DNA from: an uncultured Thiodictyon sp.
GTDB lineage: Bacteria; Pseudomonadota; Gammaproteobacteria; Chromatiales; Chromatiaceae
Assembly (NCBI RefSeq): GCF_903946935.1
Contig: NZ_CAJAXH010000308.1
Span: forward strand, 1-60,254
Reading direction: 5' to 3'
Length of the DNA stretch: 60,254 bases
The notes beneath the pieces are model-generated. The model saw only the letters and a program-made list of their open reading frames with translations. It had not been told where the DNA came from and searched no databases. The translations under genes and the position numbers were made by a program. The stretch's first letter is position 1. Every line of letters starts with the position of its first letter. Positions 26,024 to 34,556 of this stretch are shown here, one piece after another.

Positions 26024-28165
26024 TCAGCGGATGCGGATTCCTTCCAGCGCAGCGGTCAGATCGGACATCAGTACCTCGACCACCAGGTCCTTCGGGTCCA
26101 TCTCATCGCTGCAGGAGGCCACGGCCCGCCGTACCGCTGCCAGCGCGGCACGGGCGCAGACGGCGGCGACCTCGGCCCCGCTGAAGCCGTCGCTGGCCTT
26201 GACCAGGGCGGCCACGTCGATGTCGCCGGTGACCGGCTTGCCCTTGAGATGGACCTTGAAGATCTCCTGACGCCCCTCGTCGTCCGGGAGGGGAATACGG
26301 ATGATCTCATCGAAGCGTCCGGGTCGCAAGATGGCTGGGTCCAGCATGTCCGCCCGGTTGGTGGCGCCCAGCACCAGTACGCCGCGCAGGTCTTCGATGC
26401 CGTCCATTTCGGACAGGAACTGACTCAACACCCGCTCGCCGACCGGGTTGTCGCTGCCGCTGCCGCCACGGGCCGGGACCAGTGCATCGATCTCGTCGAA
26501 GAACATGATGCAGGGGGCGGCCTGGCGGGCCTTGTGGAAGATCTCGCGCACGCCGCGCTCGGACTCGCCCACATATTTGGACATCAGGGCCGGACCCTTG
26601 ACCGAGATCACATTGACCTGGGTCTCATTGGCGACCGCCTTGGCCAGCATGGTCTTGCCGCAGCCGGGCGGTCCGTCCAGCAGGATGCCCTTGGGCGGGC
26701 GCACGCCGGCCTGCTCGAACAGGTGCGGGTATTTGAGCGGCCAGGTCACGGCCTCGCGCAGGAGGGCCTTGGTCTCGTGCAGGCCGCCGACGTCCTCCCA
26801 CTTGACGTTGGGGATCTCGATGAAGAACTCGCGGACCGCGGACGGCTCCACCTCATGCAGTGCGTCGCGGAAGTCGTCCATGCGTACTTCGAGCTGGGCC
26901 AGGCGCTCGTAGGGCACCGTGTCCAGACCCAGGTCCAACTCCGGCATCAGGCGCCGCAGACAGCTCATGGCCGCCTCGCGGCACAGCCCTTGGAGGTCCG
27001 CGCCCACGAAGCCGTGGGTCACGTCCGCCAGTTGGCGCATGCTGACGTCCTCGGCCAGCGGCATGCCGCGGCTGTGGATCTCCAGGATCTCCAGGCGTCC
27101 GTCGCGATCCGGGATGGGGATCTCGATCTCGCGGTCGAAGCGCCCAGGCCGTCGCAACGCCGGGTCGATGCTGTTGGGGATGTTGGTGGCGGCGATGACG
27201 ATTAGGTTCTGGCGCGCGTTGAGCCCGTCCATGAGGGCCAGCAACTGGGCCACCACGCGCTTCTCCACCTCGCCCAAGGTGCCTTCGCGCTTGGGGGCAA
27301 TGGCATCGATCTCGTCCAGGAAGATGATGCTCGGCCCCTTGGCCGCCGCCTCCTGGAAGATCTTGCGCAGGTGCGCCTCGCTCTCGCCGTAGAACTTATG
27401 GATGATCTCCGGCCCGCTGACCGAGAAGAAGTTGGCCTCCGCCTCGGCGGCGATGGTGCGGGCGATCAGGGTCTTGCCGCACCCGGGCGGGCCGTACATC
27501 ATCACCCCCTTGGGGGCGTCGATGCCGAGCCGCTCAAACAGCTCCGGATAGCGCAGCGGCAGCTCGATCATCTCGCGGATGCGCTGGAGTTGCGGCTTGA
27601 GACCGCCGATGTCCTCGTAGGACACAGGGTTCGGAGCGGCGGAGGCGGCGGCACCCTTCTGGCCCTTGGGTCCGCTGATCACCAGTTGGGTGGTCGGGTT
27701 GATGATGACGGTGCCGCGCGGGCTGGTGCCGACCACCCGGAAGTCGGTGGAGCGGCTGCCGAACAGCGTGACCCGCACCCGGTCGCCCTCGCGTACCGGC
27801 AGGCCGTCCAACAGGCTGCCGATGTAGGGTAGGTCGCGCTCGCTGGGGGTGACGGTAGTGGGGGCGAGCGTGAGGCGCTCCGCCGGACTGTGTTCAGTCA
27901 CCCGGATCATCACAAACTCGTCGAGCCCGGCCCCGGCGTTGTCGCGGCTGATGCCGTCGAGCTGTACCCGGCCCTGACCGCGGATCTCCTTGAAGGCCGG
28001 CAGCACCTTGGCCACGGCCCGGCGCTTGCCCTCGATCTCCACGATGTCGCCGATGGCCACGCCCAGGCGGGCCATATCGGCCGGGTCCATGCGCGCGAAG
28101 GCGCGCCCCACGTCCTTGCTTAGGGCCTCCGAGACCTTCAGCCTCAATTCGCCGTGCTCGCTCAT
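26024..28165 (-). CDS. CDC48/p97-type double AAA+ ATPase in the gas-vesicle cluster
   Basis: 713 residues. The ATG at 28165 is chosen because AAGGA lies 7 bases upstream and it clears the end of gvpH. The N-terminal double-psi-barrel region (RLKVSEALSKDVGRAFARMD) is followed by two AAA modules. D1 has GPPGCGKTLIARTIAAEA and IIFLDEIDAIAPKR. D2 has GPPGCGKTMLAKAVANET and IMFFDEIDALVPARGG. Both have arginine-finger/SRH segments (NSIDPALRRPGRFDREIEIP and MLDPAILRPGRFDEIIRIP). CDC48 proteins unfold and extract proteins. Here it is co-directional with gvpH, 4 bases after its stop, so a role in gas-vesicle assembly or turnover is plausible (inference). Confidence 0.9.
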   Translation of the reverse strand: MSEHGELRLKVSEALSKDVGRAFARMDPADMARLGVAIGDIVEIEGKRRAVAKVLPAFKEIRGQGRVQLDGISRDNAGAGLDEFVMIRVTEHSPAERLTLAPTTVTPSERDLPYIGSLLDGLPVREGDRVRVTLFGSRSTDFRVVGTSPRGTVIINPTTQLVISGPKGQKGAAASAAPNPVSYEDIGGLKPQLQRIREMIELPLRYPELFERLGIDAPKGVMMYGPPGCGKTLIARTIAAEAEANFFSVSGPEIIHKFYGESEAHLRKIFQEAAAKGPSIIFLDEIDAIAPKREGTLGEVEKRVVAQLLALMDGLNARQNLIVIAATNIPNSIDPALRRPGRFDREIEIPIPDRDGRLEILEIHSRGMPLAEDVSMRQLADVTHGFVGADLQGLCREAAMSCLRRLMPELDLGLDTVPYERLAQLEVRMDDFRDALHEVEPSAVREFFIEIPNVKWEDVGGLHETKALLREAVTWPLKYPHLFEQAGVRPPKGILLDGPPGCGKTMLAKAVANETQVNVISVKGPALMSKYVGESERGVREIFHKARQAAPCIMFFDEIDALVPARGGSGSDNPVGERVLSQFLSEMDGIEDLRGVLVLGATNRADMLDPAILRPGRFDEIIRIPLPDDEGRQEIFKVHLKGKPVTGDIDVAALVKASDGFSGAEVAAVCARAALAAVRRAVASCSDEMDPKDLVVEVLMSDLTAALEGIRIR

Positions 28166-28169
28166 GTGC

Positions 28170-28718
28170 TTATCCTTGTTTGGCATCGCCTGCAACCTTG
28201 GGGCACTTGATCTCCACCACCCCGTTGTTGCAGGTGATGGCGAGACCCTCGCTGGTGCAGTGGGCGGGGAGGACGACCTCCTTGTAATAGGAGCGTTCGC
28301 CCTTGCCGGCGCGCAGCGTCAGGATGTCCTCGGCCACCTCGGCGAGGACCTCATTGGCGGCGATTCCCGGCATTTCGGCGACCAGCACCACCTGATCCGG
28401 CTCGTCGAAGATATCGATGATGGGTTCGCGGACCTCTTGGACCACCGCCTTGCCCGTGACCTTGTCGCGTTTGATGTTGCCGAAGGGTTCTACCTTGACC
28501 TCGTCGCGGTCGCCGCCGATGCCGGAGCGGACGGTGAATCCATACATGCCATTGAATTTCTTTCCGTCCTTCCCCTCGAGCTCGAAGTTGCCCTCGCGCT
28601 TCATCTGCTCGCCCTTCTCGGCCAGTTCGCCGAGCTTCTCGACCAGCGTGGTGAGCCCGCCGAGGAAGCCTTCGACCGATCCAGCCTGATTCCGACGGTT
28701 GTTGCTGTGGTTGAACAT
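28170..28718 (-). CDS. gvpH: Gas vesicle protein GvpH (Hsp20-like)
   Basis: 182 residues. The N-terminal helical half includes VEGFLGGLTTLVEKLGELAE. The alpha-crystallin-like C-terminal half includes REPIIDIFDEPDQVVLVAEM and PGIAANEVLAEVAEDILTL, ending VVEIKCPK. This combination is typical of GvpH, an Hsp20-like chaperone encoded in gas-vesicle clusters that is thought to hold GvpA or accessory proteins soluble during assembly. AGAGGT-type ribosome site precedes the start. It lies between the unknown 230-residue gene and the CDC48-like gene. Confidence 0.85.
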   Translation of the reverse strand: MFNHSNNRRNQAGSVEGFLGGLTTLVEKLGELAEKGEQMKREGNFELEGKDGKKFNGMYGFTVRSGIGGDRDEVKVEPFGNIKRDKVTGKAVVQEVREPIIDIFDEPDQVVLVAEMPGIAANEVLAEVAEDILTLRAGKGERSYYKEVVLPAHCTSEGLAITCNNGVVEIKCPKVAGDAKQG

Positions 28719-28833
28719 GCGCGTTTACCTCTTGTGCGTGATTGGCCGCGAGTGGCCGGCCTGGCAAATGTGACCGCGTCCGCGCCGGTCGTCGCCAACT
28801 GCCCGCCGTTCTGGGGCGGGCCGCCGGCCAGGG

Positions 28834-29526
28834 TCAGGCGTCCACGTCGCCCTCCGCGCGGGGGGCGACCGTGTCCGACCCGACCGGGGTGCCCAGCGGA
28901 TAGGCGACCTGGATGTCCGGGTCCAGCCAGGGCGTGATGTCGTGGAGCATCCCTAAAAACAGGATTCCTAAGTCCCCGGGGGCCAGGGTCGCGTTGATCC
29001 GATCGGCGATGAAGCGGTCGCGGGCCTTGAGTAGCTCGCGCGCATGCATCTGCAATGCGTCGCGTCCGTCGCTGTCCAGGCCCCCCTGGTCCGGGCTCAA
29101 CAGGCGTTTGGCCAGGTTGTATTCCTGGAGCAACAGCGGGGCCGACTCGGTTCCCATCAACTGGGCGCCCCGCGTGTGCAGGCGCAGCAGGATGCGATGG
29201 TTGCGGCTGCCCTTGTAGGTCATCTCCTTGACGATATCGAGTTCGTGTTCGCAGATCGGCAGACCGTCCTGATAGAGCCGGGTGCGGGCGGGGTCAAGCT
29301 CTATGTCCCCGATCAGACGCTCGATCTCGCCCCACATCTGGTCAACCGTGTGGACGCGCCGCCGCCAGGCCTCCGCGCCCAGCGCGGTACTGGTGGCGGT
29401 CTGCACCGGCTTACCCAAGGCCCCCAGGTCCACGACACTGTGGATGATGGGGCAATAGATCAGGGTGCGCGGAGCGGTGAGCGCGTGGGAGGCCCTCTGC
29501 GGATCCGGTTCGGCGTGTCCGGGCAT
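28834..29526 (-). CDS. Unrecognised gas-vesicle-cluster protein
   Basis: 230 residues, soluble and mixed helical, no signal peptide or membrane segment. It contains LIYCPIIHSVVDLGALGKPV, WGEIERLIGDIELDPARTRL, DIVKEMTYKGSRNHRILLRL and LGILFLGMLHDITPWLDPDI. No named domain is recognised. It starts 10 bases after gvpJ and precedes gvpH in the same direction, so it is almost certainly part of the gas-vesicle operon and may be one of the accessory proteins seen in proteobacterial clusters. No function is proposed. Confidence 0.7.
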   Translation of the reverse strand: MPGHAEPDPQRASHALTAPRTLIYCPIIHSVVDLGALGKPVQTATSTALGAEAWRRRVHTVDQMWGEIERLIGDIELDPARTRLYQDGLPICEHELDIVKEMTYKGSRNHRILLRLHTRGAQLMGTESAPLLLQEYNLAKRLLSPDQGGLDSDGRDALQMHARELLKARDRFIADRINATLAPGDLGILFLGMLHDITPWLDPDIQVAYPLGTPVGSDTVAPRAEGDVDA

Positions 29527-29536
29527 GGGTGTTGGC

Positions 29537-29920
29537 CTACCGCGAGGCAGGGGCCTCGGCGGCGGCGGTTTGTTTCAGCAGCAGCGACTCCAGCCGGGCC
29601 AGGCGATCCTCCAGCGCCGCGGTTTGCGACGTGGGGATAGCCGCGGGCGTGGCTTCGGGGGCGGGCAGGGCGCCGGTGGCGTCCTTGTTGGTCAGGCCCT
29701 TGAACATGGCGTTGTCCGACCACCAGTCGATGCCCATCTCGCGCGCCTTGTCGACGGAGCAGATGACCAGGCGTAACTGGATGGTGAGCAACTCGATGTC
29801 CACCAACTTGATGCGGATGTCGCCCGCGATGACGATGCCCTTGTCCAGGACCCGCTCCAACAGGTCAGCGACACTGGTACTGTTGGTCGAATGGGTGAGT
29901 GTGGCGCGTTGTACGGACAT
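29537..29920 (-). CDS. gvpJ: GvpJ-like minor gas vesicle protein (GvpA family)
   Basis: 127 residues. The GvpA-like core is SVADLLERVLDKGIVIAGDI followed by RIKLVDIELLTIQLRLVICS and VDKAREMGIDWW, the hallmark of GvpJ (extra Trp after the core). A C-terminal Pro/Ala-rich linker leads to a short coiled coil (AALEDRLARLESLLLKQ). GvpJ is essential in small amounts for nucleating or shaping the vesicle tips. GAGG precedes the ATG by 8 bases. Neighbours are gvpK upstream and the unknown gene downstream. Confidence 0.88.
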   Translation of the reverse strand: MSVQRATLTHSTNSTSVADLLERVLDKGIVIAGDIRIKLVDIELLTIQLRLVICSVDKAREMGIDWWSDNAMFKGLTNKDATGALPAPEATPAAIPTSQTAALEDRLARLESLLLKQTAAAEAPASR

Positions 29921-29930
29921 GGTGACGTCC

Positions 29931-30350
29931 TCAAAAAAGCTTTCCGAGCGGACCGAGGTCGAGGTTCAAATCCTCCTCCTCAAGGTCGAATAGGCGGCGC
30001 AGGCGGTCGATCTCCTCGGTCTGACGCATCAGGGTCAGGCCTACCTGCTCGATCTCCTCGTCGCTCAGGTCGCCCCCGTCCATGCGCCGGATCGCCTGGC
30101 GCTCCAGCAGCACATGGAGCAACTTGACCAGGGTCAACACCAACTGGCCAAGACCCTGTTGGACGCGTTGCGGATCGATGTCGATGCGCCGACTGGTGGC
30201 GGCGACTTTGGTCTCCAGCAGGTCTGCCAGCAGGTTGATTGGGCGTGCGGGCTCGCTTGGGTCCGTCTGGGGCTCGGTTGGTGGCGGTGCCGCGTGAGGC
30301 TTCACCGGTGCCGCTGTCGGTGTATGGTGGAGTTGGTTCAGGCTAGACAT
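29931..30350 (-). CDS. gvpK: Gas vesicle protein GvpK
   Basis: 139 residues from the ATG at 30350, preceded by GGGAG. The frame continues upstream but overlaps the preceding gene. An N-terminal Pro/Ala-rich stretch is followed by the GvpK core: RRIDIDPQRVQQGLGQLVLT, LVKLLHVLLERQAIRRMDGG, DLSDEEIEQVGLTLMRQTEE and IDRLRRLFDLEEEDLNLDLG. GvpK is a conserved helical accessory protein needed for vesicle formation. It overlaps the GvpA-like gene upstream by 8 bases, indicating coupled translation. Confidence 0.92.
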   Translation of the reverse strand: MSSLNQLHHTPTAAPVKPHAAPPPTEPQTDPSEPARPINLLADLLETKVAATSRRIDIDPQRVQQGLGQLVLTLVKLLHVLLERQAIRRMDGGDLSDEEIEQVGLTLMRQTEEIDRLRRLFDLEEEDLNLDLGPLGKLF

Positions 30351-30561
30351 GACCGAACTCCCGCCGCGCGGTGGCCACCGAGGTGAGGACCAATTGCAGG
30401 CTGAGATAGAGTAGGTCGACATTGGCGACGGCGATGGTCAGTTCGCCGGACACCACGGCACCCTTGTTGAGGATGCGGTCTAATGCCTCGCACAGGGAGA
30501 CGCGCTGGAGTTCCTCGAAGGTCTCGGCGCTGTCATGGGTCTCACCGATCGCGAGCATCAT
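30343..30561 (-). CDS. Small GvpA-family protein (GvpM/GvpS type)
   Basis: 72 residues. The core SLCEALDRILNKGAVVSGEL and TIAVANVDLLYLSLQLVLTS follows the GvpA/J/M/S pattern: helix, turn, strand, and a second helix. It differs from GvpA in having alanine/valine instead of the conserved lysine and glutamate of the vesicle rib. It is therefore a minor paralogue, similar to GvpS or GvpM, rather than the main rib protein. GGGAGG precedes the ATGATG start. It overlaps gvpG upstream by 4 bases and gvpK downstream by 8. Confidence 0.82.
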   Translation of the reverse strand: MMLAIGETHDSAETFEELQRVSLCEALDRILNKGAVVSGELTIAVANVDLLYLSLQLVLTSVATARREFGHV

Positions 30562-30917
30562 GATTGGGACCCTCCCGGCTCCGAGCGATCGGGCAGAACG
30601 GTACGGGACACATGCACTCCGTCGCCCTCGTCGTCGTCCTCTTCGTCATCCTCATCCTCATCCTCATCGTCCTCGGAACCCTCGGCATCGGCCTGGGCAT
30701 CCAGTGCGTCGAGATCGTCCAGCAGTGACTGTTCGCGGGCGTCGAAGACCTCCTCGGTGATCTCGCCTTGCTCCAGCGAGATATACAGCGCGCTCAAGGA
30801 TGCCATGATCGCGTCGCGCCGCGAGCGTTGTTCTTCTTTGGCCGCATTCTCGATCTCGCGAAAGACCCAGAGAATTCCATTAATGGGAGCGGCCAGCAGG
30901 TCATCGACCAGCAACAC
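30558..30917 (-). CDS. gvpG: Gas vesicle protein GvpG with acidic tail
   Basis: 119 residues from a GTG preceded by GGAGG at 7 bases. The GvpG core is LLVDDLLAAPINGILWVFRE, then IENAAKEEQRSRRDAIMASL and ITEEVFDAREQSLLDDLDAL. It ends in an unusually acidic run of about 20 Asp/Glu residues (around codons 80-101; DNA 30615-30680), then a Ser/Pro-rich tail. GvpG is a small helical accessory protein needed for assembly. The acidic run is a low-complexity addition beyond the usual about 80 residues. It overlaps the next gene by 4 bases. Confidence 0.9.
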   Translation of the reverse strand: MLLVDDLLAAPINGILWVFREIENAAKEEQRSRRDAIMASLSALYISLEQGEITEEVFDAREQSLLDDLDALDAQADAEGSEDDEDEDEDDEEDDDEGDGVHVSRTVLPDRSEPGGSQS

Positions 30918-30991
30918 GGAAAACCTCCAATGGGGGTGGCCGGCTGCCCTGCGGCGCCGGCCTGTATGTCATCGCGTGAGGGGCGGGGCAC

Positions 30992-31756
30992 TCACAGTTG
31001 GATATCCATCTCCACGAAGTTGTGGGGCGCCCAAGGCCCGTTGAAATCAAAGGCGTAGTTGTTGTCGAAGGGGCGCGCTGCCGCCAGCACCGCCTGCTCG
31101 AATCGCTTCACGTCGGCCCGGTCCACCAGGCATGCCAGGTTCATAATCTCCTTTTCGGTGCGGCACTTGTTGCGTTTGATCTCGCGGCAACAACTGCGCA
31201 TCACGGCCTCGACCTGATCGGTATAGGCCTCCCGGTCCTGCTCGAGCAGGCGCTCAAAGCTGCGTCCGAGTGTGATCATTTCGTCCTGGGTGAGGTTTGC
31301 GCCGTCGCGGAAGTAGTCGTCGCGCAGTTCCCGCAGCTCAGGGTGACCGCCGACGAAGTACTCGAAGATGTTGGGGACGTCCCAATTCACCCGCAGGCCC
31401 ATCTCAATTTTATCGTTCACCCGCGCCAACTGGTCCAGGAAGGCCGCCCGATTGTCTTTGAGTATTCGCGCGATGGCGGCGTCGTCGTCCGCGACCAGGC
31501 CGAAGGCGGCCGGCAGCGGGGTCAGGTCGTGCAGCAGCTGCTTCAACACCTCCTGGTGTGCGGCCATGTTACGCCGCTGCGGGCGTATGCGTCCGTCAGC
31601 CAGGTCGCTGACGACCGCGGCGACGCGCCCGTCGCCCATGCTGTAGACCTCGCTGTCCTCCAGTCCGATGTTACCCAAACTACGGCGGCCTTGATCGGGG
31701 ATGATCGCATAGATGTAGCGCCCGACCGCCGCGGTCTGCGTGTTCGCCTGTTGCAT
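30992..31756 (-). CDS. gvpF: GvpF/GvpL family gas vesicle protein 1
   Basis: 254 residues. Family features are GRYIYAIIPDQ at the start, GRVAAVVSDLADGRI, PLPAAFGLVADDDAAIARIL, and a C-terminal NNYAFDFNGPWAPHNFVEMD (the conserved G-P-W-x-P-x-x-F ending). GvpF/L proteins bind GvpA and are thought to present or nucleate it. It carries RNKCRTEKEIMNLACLVDRA in the C-terminal half. It is the only member in the main cluster; two more are encoded near the regulators at 37.3-38.8 kb. Confidence 0.92.
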   Translation of the reverse strand: MQQANTQTAAVGRYIYAIIPDQGRRSLGNIGLEDSEVYSMGDGRVAAVVSDLADGRIRPQRRNMAAHQEVLKQLLHDLTPLPAAFGLVADDDAAIARILKDNRAAFLDQLARVNDKIEMGLRVNWDVPNIFEYFVGGHPELRELRDDYFRDGANLTQDEMITLGRSFERLLEQDREAYTDQVEAVMRSCCREIKRNKCRTEKEIMNLACLVDRADVKRFEQAVLAAARPFDNNYAFDFNGPWAPHNFVEMDIQL

Positions 31757-31828
31757 TGCTTGACCTCTTGCTCCGGTACTGGCCGTGGGCCGTGCCTGGT
31801 TTCGCCTGGCGCTTGCCGGTTTGTCGCC

Positions 31829-32092
31829 TTAATCGGGACTAGCGGGGCGTGCCTTGAGCGCTGCCGGTGGTGCGGCCTTGGCGGTGGCGGCCTTGGGGGC
31901 GGCTGGGGCGGCCGCCTTGGGGGCCGCTGGGGCCGCGGCCGCGGGGCCCGCGTCCATGCCGCGCAGTTGCCCGTTCTCGACCCGGACCATCATCAGGCTC
32001 TTGCACACCGCGCAGCGCACGGGGCCCTGATAATCGTCATAGGCCTCGCTGAGATCGATGGTGTGACCACAGTACATGCAATGAATAATCAT
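31829..32092 (-). CDS. Zinc-ribbon protein with Ala/Pro-rich tail in the gas-vesicle cluster
   Basis: 87 residues from the ATG at 32092, preceded by GGAGG. Two Cys pairs, CMYCGHTIDL and VRCAVCKSLMMV, form a small zinc ribbon of about 35 residues; the rest is a low-complexity Ala/Pro/Lys tail of about 40. It lies between the 134-residue gene and gvpF in the same direction. A zinc-binding adaptor role in assembly is possible; no functional claim can be made. The frame continues upstream to 32260 but overlaps the preceding gene. Confidence 0.72.
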   Translation of the reverse strand: MIIHCMYCGHTIDLSEAYDDYQGPVRCAVCKSLMMVRVENGQLRGMDAGPAAAAPAAPKAAAPAAPKAATAKAAPPAALKARPASPD

Positions 32093-32117
32093 TATGTCGC
32101 GCCTCCGTCGGCGGCGG

Positions 32118-32522
32118 CTAGTAACGGATTCTAACGGGTTCGGAGCTGACTGCCTCGGTCTCCGGCGTCGCTTGGTCGCCACGGGCCCGAGCGCGCCGCG
32201 GGTCAGGGCGCGGTACGGCCCGCGACGGGCGGCCGCCAGCGGAGCGCGAACCGCCCGCATCGCCGGGCATCGTCAGCGGGATAGACTCTACACCGAGAAG
32301 GTTCAGCAGTTGTTCTTTTTCGATGTCGATCTCGGCACACCGCGCATCGATGTTGGTCACCCGCAGCATCGCGCTGGCCCGCTCCTGCAACCGCCGATGG
32401 CGCTCCGTCTCCAGTGAAAACAGGCGCATGTACATCTTGTGTGGCGTGTGCAGGTCATCGGCCTTGCCCGCGAGCGTCTTGATGTCGCGAACCGTGCGTG
32501 CCGGTTGGGCGCGATTGGCCAT
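32118..32522 (-). CDS. Small gas-vesicle-cluster accessory protein
   Basis: 134 residues. The N-terminal 80 are helical: RTVRDIKTLAGKADDLHTPH, KMYMRLFSLETERHRRLQER and IDARCAEIDIEKEQLLNLLG. The C-terminal 50 are basic and disordered. Similar proteins accompany gvpN in proteobacterial gas-vesicle clusters (a GvpV-like assignment is possible but I am not certain). It begins one base after the gvpN stop. Function unknown. Confidence 0.7.
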   Translation of the reverse strand: MANRAQPARTVRDIKTLAGKADDLHTPHKMYMRLFSLETERHRRLQERASAMLRVTNIDARCAEIDIEKEQLLNLLGVESIPLTMPGDAGGSRSAGGRPSRAVPRPDPRRARARGDQATPETEAVSSEPVRIRY

Positions 32523-32523
32523 C

Positions 32524-33510
32524 TCAGTTCTCCGTGCCGACCGCTTTGGGGCGCCGCGACTTGCCGCTGCTCAGGCGCGCGACGACTTCATCCACCGGCG
32601 ATTCGCCCAGGCTGTTGCCGTCGCGACGGACCTTGGCGGTGTCCATGTCAAGGATATCGCGGCAGATGTCACGGAAAAAGAGGTTGTCTGAGCGGGCGCT
32701 GAACTTGCGGGTGGCCATGACGCGCGCAATGGCGATACAGGCGCGCAGTGTCGGGCGATGATGGTTGACGCTTTGGCCGCGTAACTCGCGCACGATATCC
32801 ACCACGATGGCCGCCTCGCTGGCCGGCAGACCGGACTTGGCCTGGGTGACCTTGATCTCGGTCTCCCGGTCATAGTGGTTGATCTTCATGGTGATCATGC
32901 GGTCCATCAGGGCATCCTGGGTCTTGTGGGTGCCCGCGTACTCCTCCGGATTGGAGGTGAAGATCACCCGGAACTCGGGGTGGACCTGGAGATAACCCGC
33001 GCCCTGATGGCGCCGGTTGGGCAGGTTCAGGATGCCCTCGCCCAGTATACTGAGAAAGAGGTTGTTGACCTCCGGACGGGAGCGGTTGAACTCGTCGTAG
33101 ATCAGGGTCTCGCCGTTGATACAGGCGGTGGTGACCCGGTTGTCGATCCAGAAGGTCCGCACCTCTTCCTCGGTCTTGACGACCGAGTGGATGTAGTTAT
33201 CGACCAAGGTGTTGCGTCGGTAGCCGTTGTCCTGGCCGACCAGATCGGCCACGCCGAACTCGTCGTTGCCATGGATCAATTTGACCGGGCGCCCACGCTT
33301 GGCCGCGGCGTGGAAGGCGAGGGTGGTCTTGCCGGTGCCGGCGGGACCCGCCAGATGAACCGGGTAACCGGCGTCGAGATACGCGGCTGCGCGATCGGCC
33401 AAACTCTCCACGAGCGGGGTACAGACGAACTCCTCGCTGGCTTCGGGTTGTACGTTGTCACTATTCACCGCGGGAACCTCCATGGCGTGTTCCAGGTTCT
33501 GGGCGCTCAT
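32524..33510 (-). CDS. gvpN: Gas vesicle protein GvpN (MoxR-type AAA ATPase)
   Basis: 328 residues. Walker A is HLAGPAGTGKTTLAFHAAAK, Walker B with the GvpN-specific form is LIYDEFNRSRPEVNNLFLSI, and sensor 1 is FRVIFTSNPEEYAGTHKTQD. The start segment EEFVCTPLVESLADRAAAYL is typical of GvpN. GvpN is needed for vesicles to grow from small bicones to full width. An N-terminal extension of about 25 residues precedes the conserved start. It lies 192 bases after gvpC. Confidence 0.95.
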   Translation of the reverse strand: MSAQNLEHAMEVPAVNSDNVQPEASEEFVCTPLVESLADRAAAYLDAGYPVHLAGPAGTGKTTLAFHAAAKRGRPVKLIHGNDEFGVADLVGQDNGYRRNTLVDNYIHSVVKTEEEVRTFWIDNRVTTACINGETLIYDEFNRSRPEVNNLFLSILGEGILNLPNRRHQGAGYLQVHPEFRVIFTSNPEEYAGTHKTQDALMDRMITMKINHYDRETEIKVTQAKSGLPASEAAIVVDIVRELRGQSVNHHRPTLRACIAIARVMATRKFSARSDNLFFRDICRDILDMDTAKVRRDGNSLGESPVDEVVARLSSGKSRRPKAVGTEN

Positions 33511-33702
33511 CGATTCTATCCTGGCATTAGGGGCGCAGGGTGCCGCGATTCGGCCGCAGGTCCCGCGCGATGGTTTGTATTCTGATTGGTTTGGTCCGCG
33601 TGCGTCCCGCGTCGGGGTCCGTCCCTGGACCCTATTAGATGGGGGCCTTCAGCGCAGCAGTCAACGGTTTCGCGGTGTCCGCGACGCTCCGTGCCCGCCT
33701 TG

Positions 33703-34455
33703 CTAGTGCTGCGTGGACTCCTCGCCCATGGGATGGGCGGCTGGCCGCATCTCCTCTGCGGGTTTCTCGGCCGGCTTCTCCGCCGCTTTCACCGGCGCCT
33801 CAGCCTTGGCCTCGCCCTTATGCCGGGCCTTCGGTGCCGGTTTGGCCGGCTCCGGCTCGACTGCGGCCTTCGCCCGCACCGGCGTCGGCGCGAGTGCCGG
33901 CTGCGGGGCTGCCCCGCCCCAGGCCTGGCGGCCGGCGCTACGCTCACCGGCATAGTCATTGACTAGCGCGGCGGTCTGACGTTGGATGTCGGCCACGGCC
34001 CCGACGATGTCAGAGACGAACGCCTGTCCCGCGGCCCGTACCTCGACGGCCATGACGCCACGCGCACGCTTGAAACCGTCTTGCAGGTCGGCGACCTCAT
34101 TGCGCATTTCAGCCGCTGACTGCGCCCGCTCGGTGCGGGCCTCAGCGGCCGACAAGGCGAGTGCCTCACGGACGGTGGCCTGGCGGTTGGCCGCCGAGAT
34201 GCGGATATCGGCTACCGCACCCCCCAGCCGGGCCAGGAAGGCGTTGCGATCGGCGCGCGCACTCTCGGCCATGTCTGCATGTGCTTCGCGGAAGTCGGCC
34301 TGCAGCGTTCCTACGCTGTTCTTCAGGTTATTCATGAAGGCCTGTGCGGACTCCGTGACCTCCTGGCGGGTGTCCGCGATCAAGGTTTGGCGGGCGATGC
34401 GATCCGACTCGATCTCGTCGCGCAGTCGCCCCATGTCTTCGGTAAAACGGCCCAT
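33703..34455 (-). CDS. gvpC: GvpC-like outer gas vesicle protein
   Basis: 250 residues. Residues 1-170 form a long amphipathic helix with heptad-like, roughly 33-residue quasi-repeats, recognisable from recurring AFM-NNLKNSV, AFLARLGGAVADI and AFVSDIVGAVADI segments. The remaining 80 are a Lys/Ala/Pro/Glu-rich tail. GvpC wraps the outside of the vesicle and strengthens it. GAGGAGC precedes the ATG. It follows gvpA after a strong hairpin terminator, so it is probably made at a lower level. Repeats are degenerate, hence the moderate confidence. Confidence 0.82.
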   Translation of the reverse strand: MGRFTEDMGRLRDEIESDRIARQTLIADTRQEVTESAQAFMNNLKNSVGTLQADFREAHADMAESARADRNAFLARLGGAVADIRISAANRQATVREALALSAAEARTERAQSAAEMRNEVADLQDGFKRARGVMAVEVRAAGQAFVSDIVGAVADIQRQTAALVNDYAGERSAGRQAWGGAAPQPALAPTPVRAKAAVEPEPAKPAPKARHKGEAKAEAPVKAAEKPAEKPAEEMRPAAHPMGEESTQH

Positions 34456-34556
34456 TGCTTGCTCCTCGTAATCACGTTGCGGTAGGTCGGCCTGGAGTAG
34501 GCGGGTCCCCGCGCAGCCGTAAGGCCGGGTTCGGCGCGGCTTGCCACCTGACCCGG

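Noticed and set aside
26012-27205. 397-codon plus-strand frame across the CDC48-like gene
   Set aside because: Antisense to a well-supported double AAA ATPase; no ribosome site or domain.
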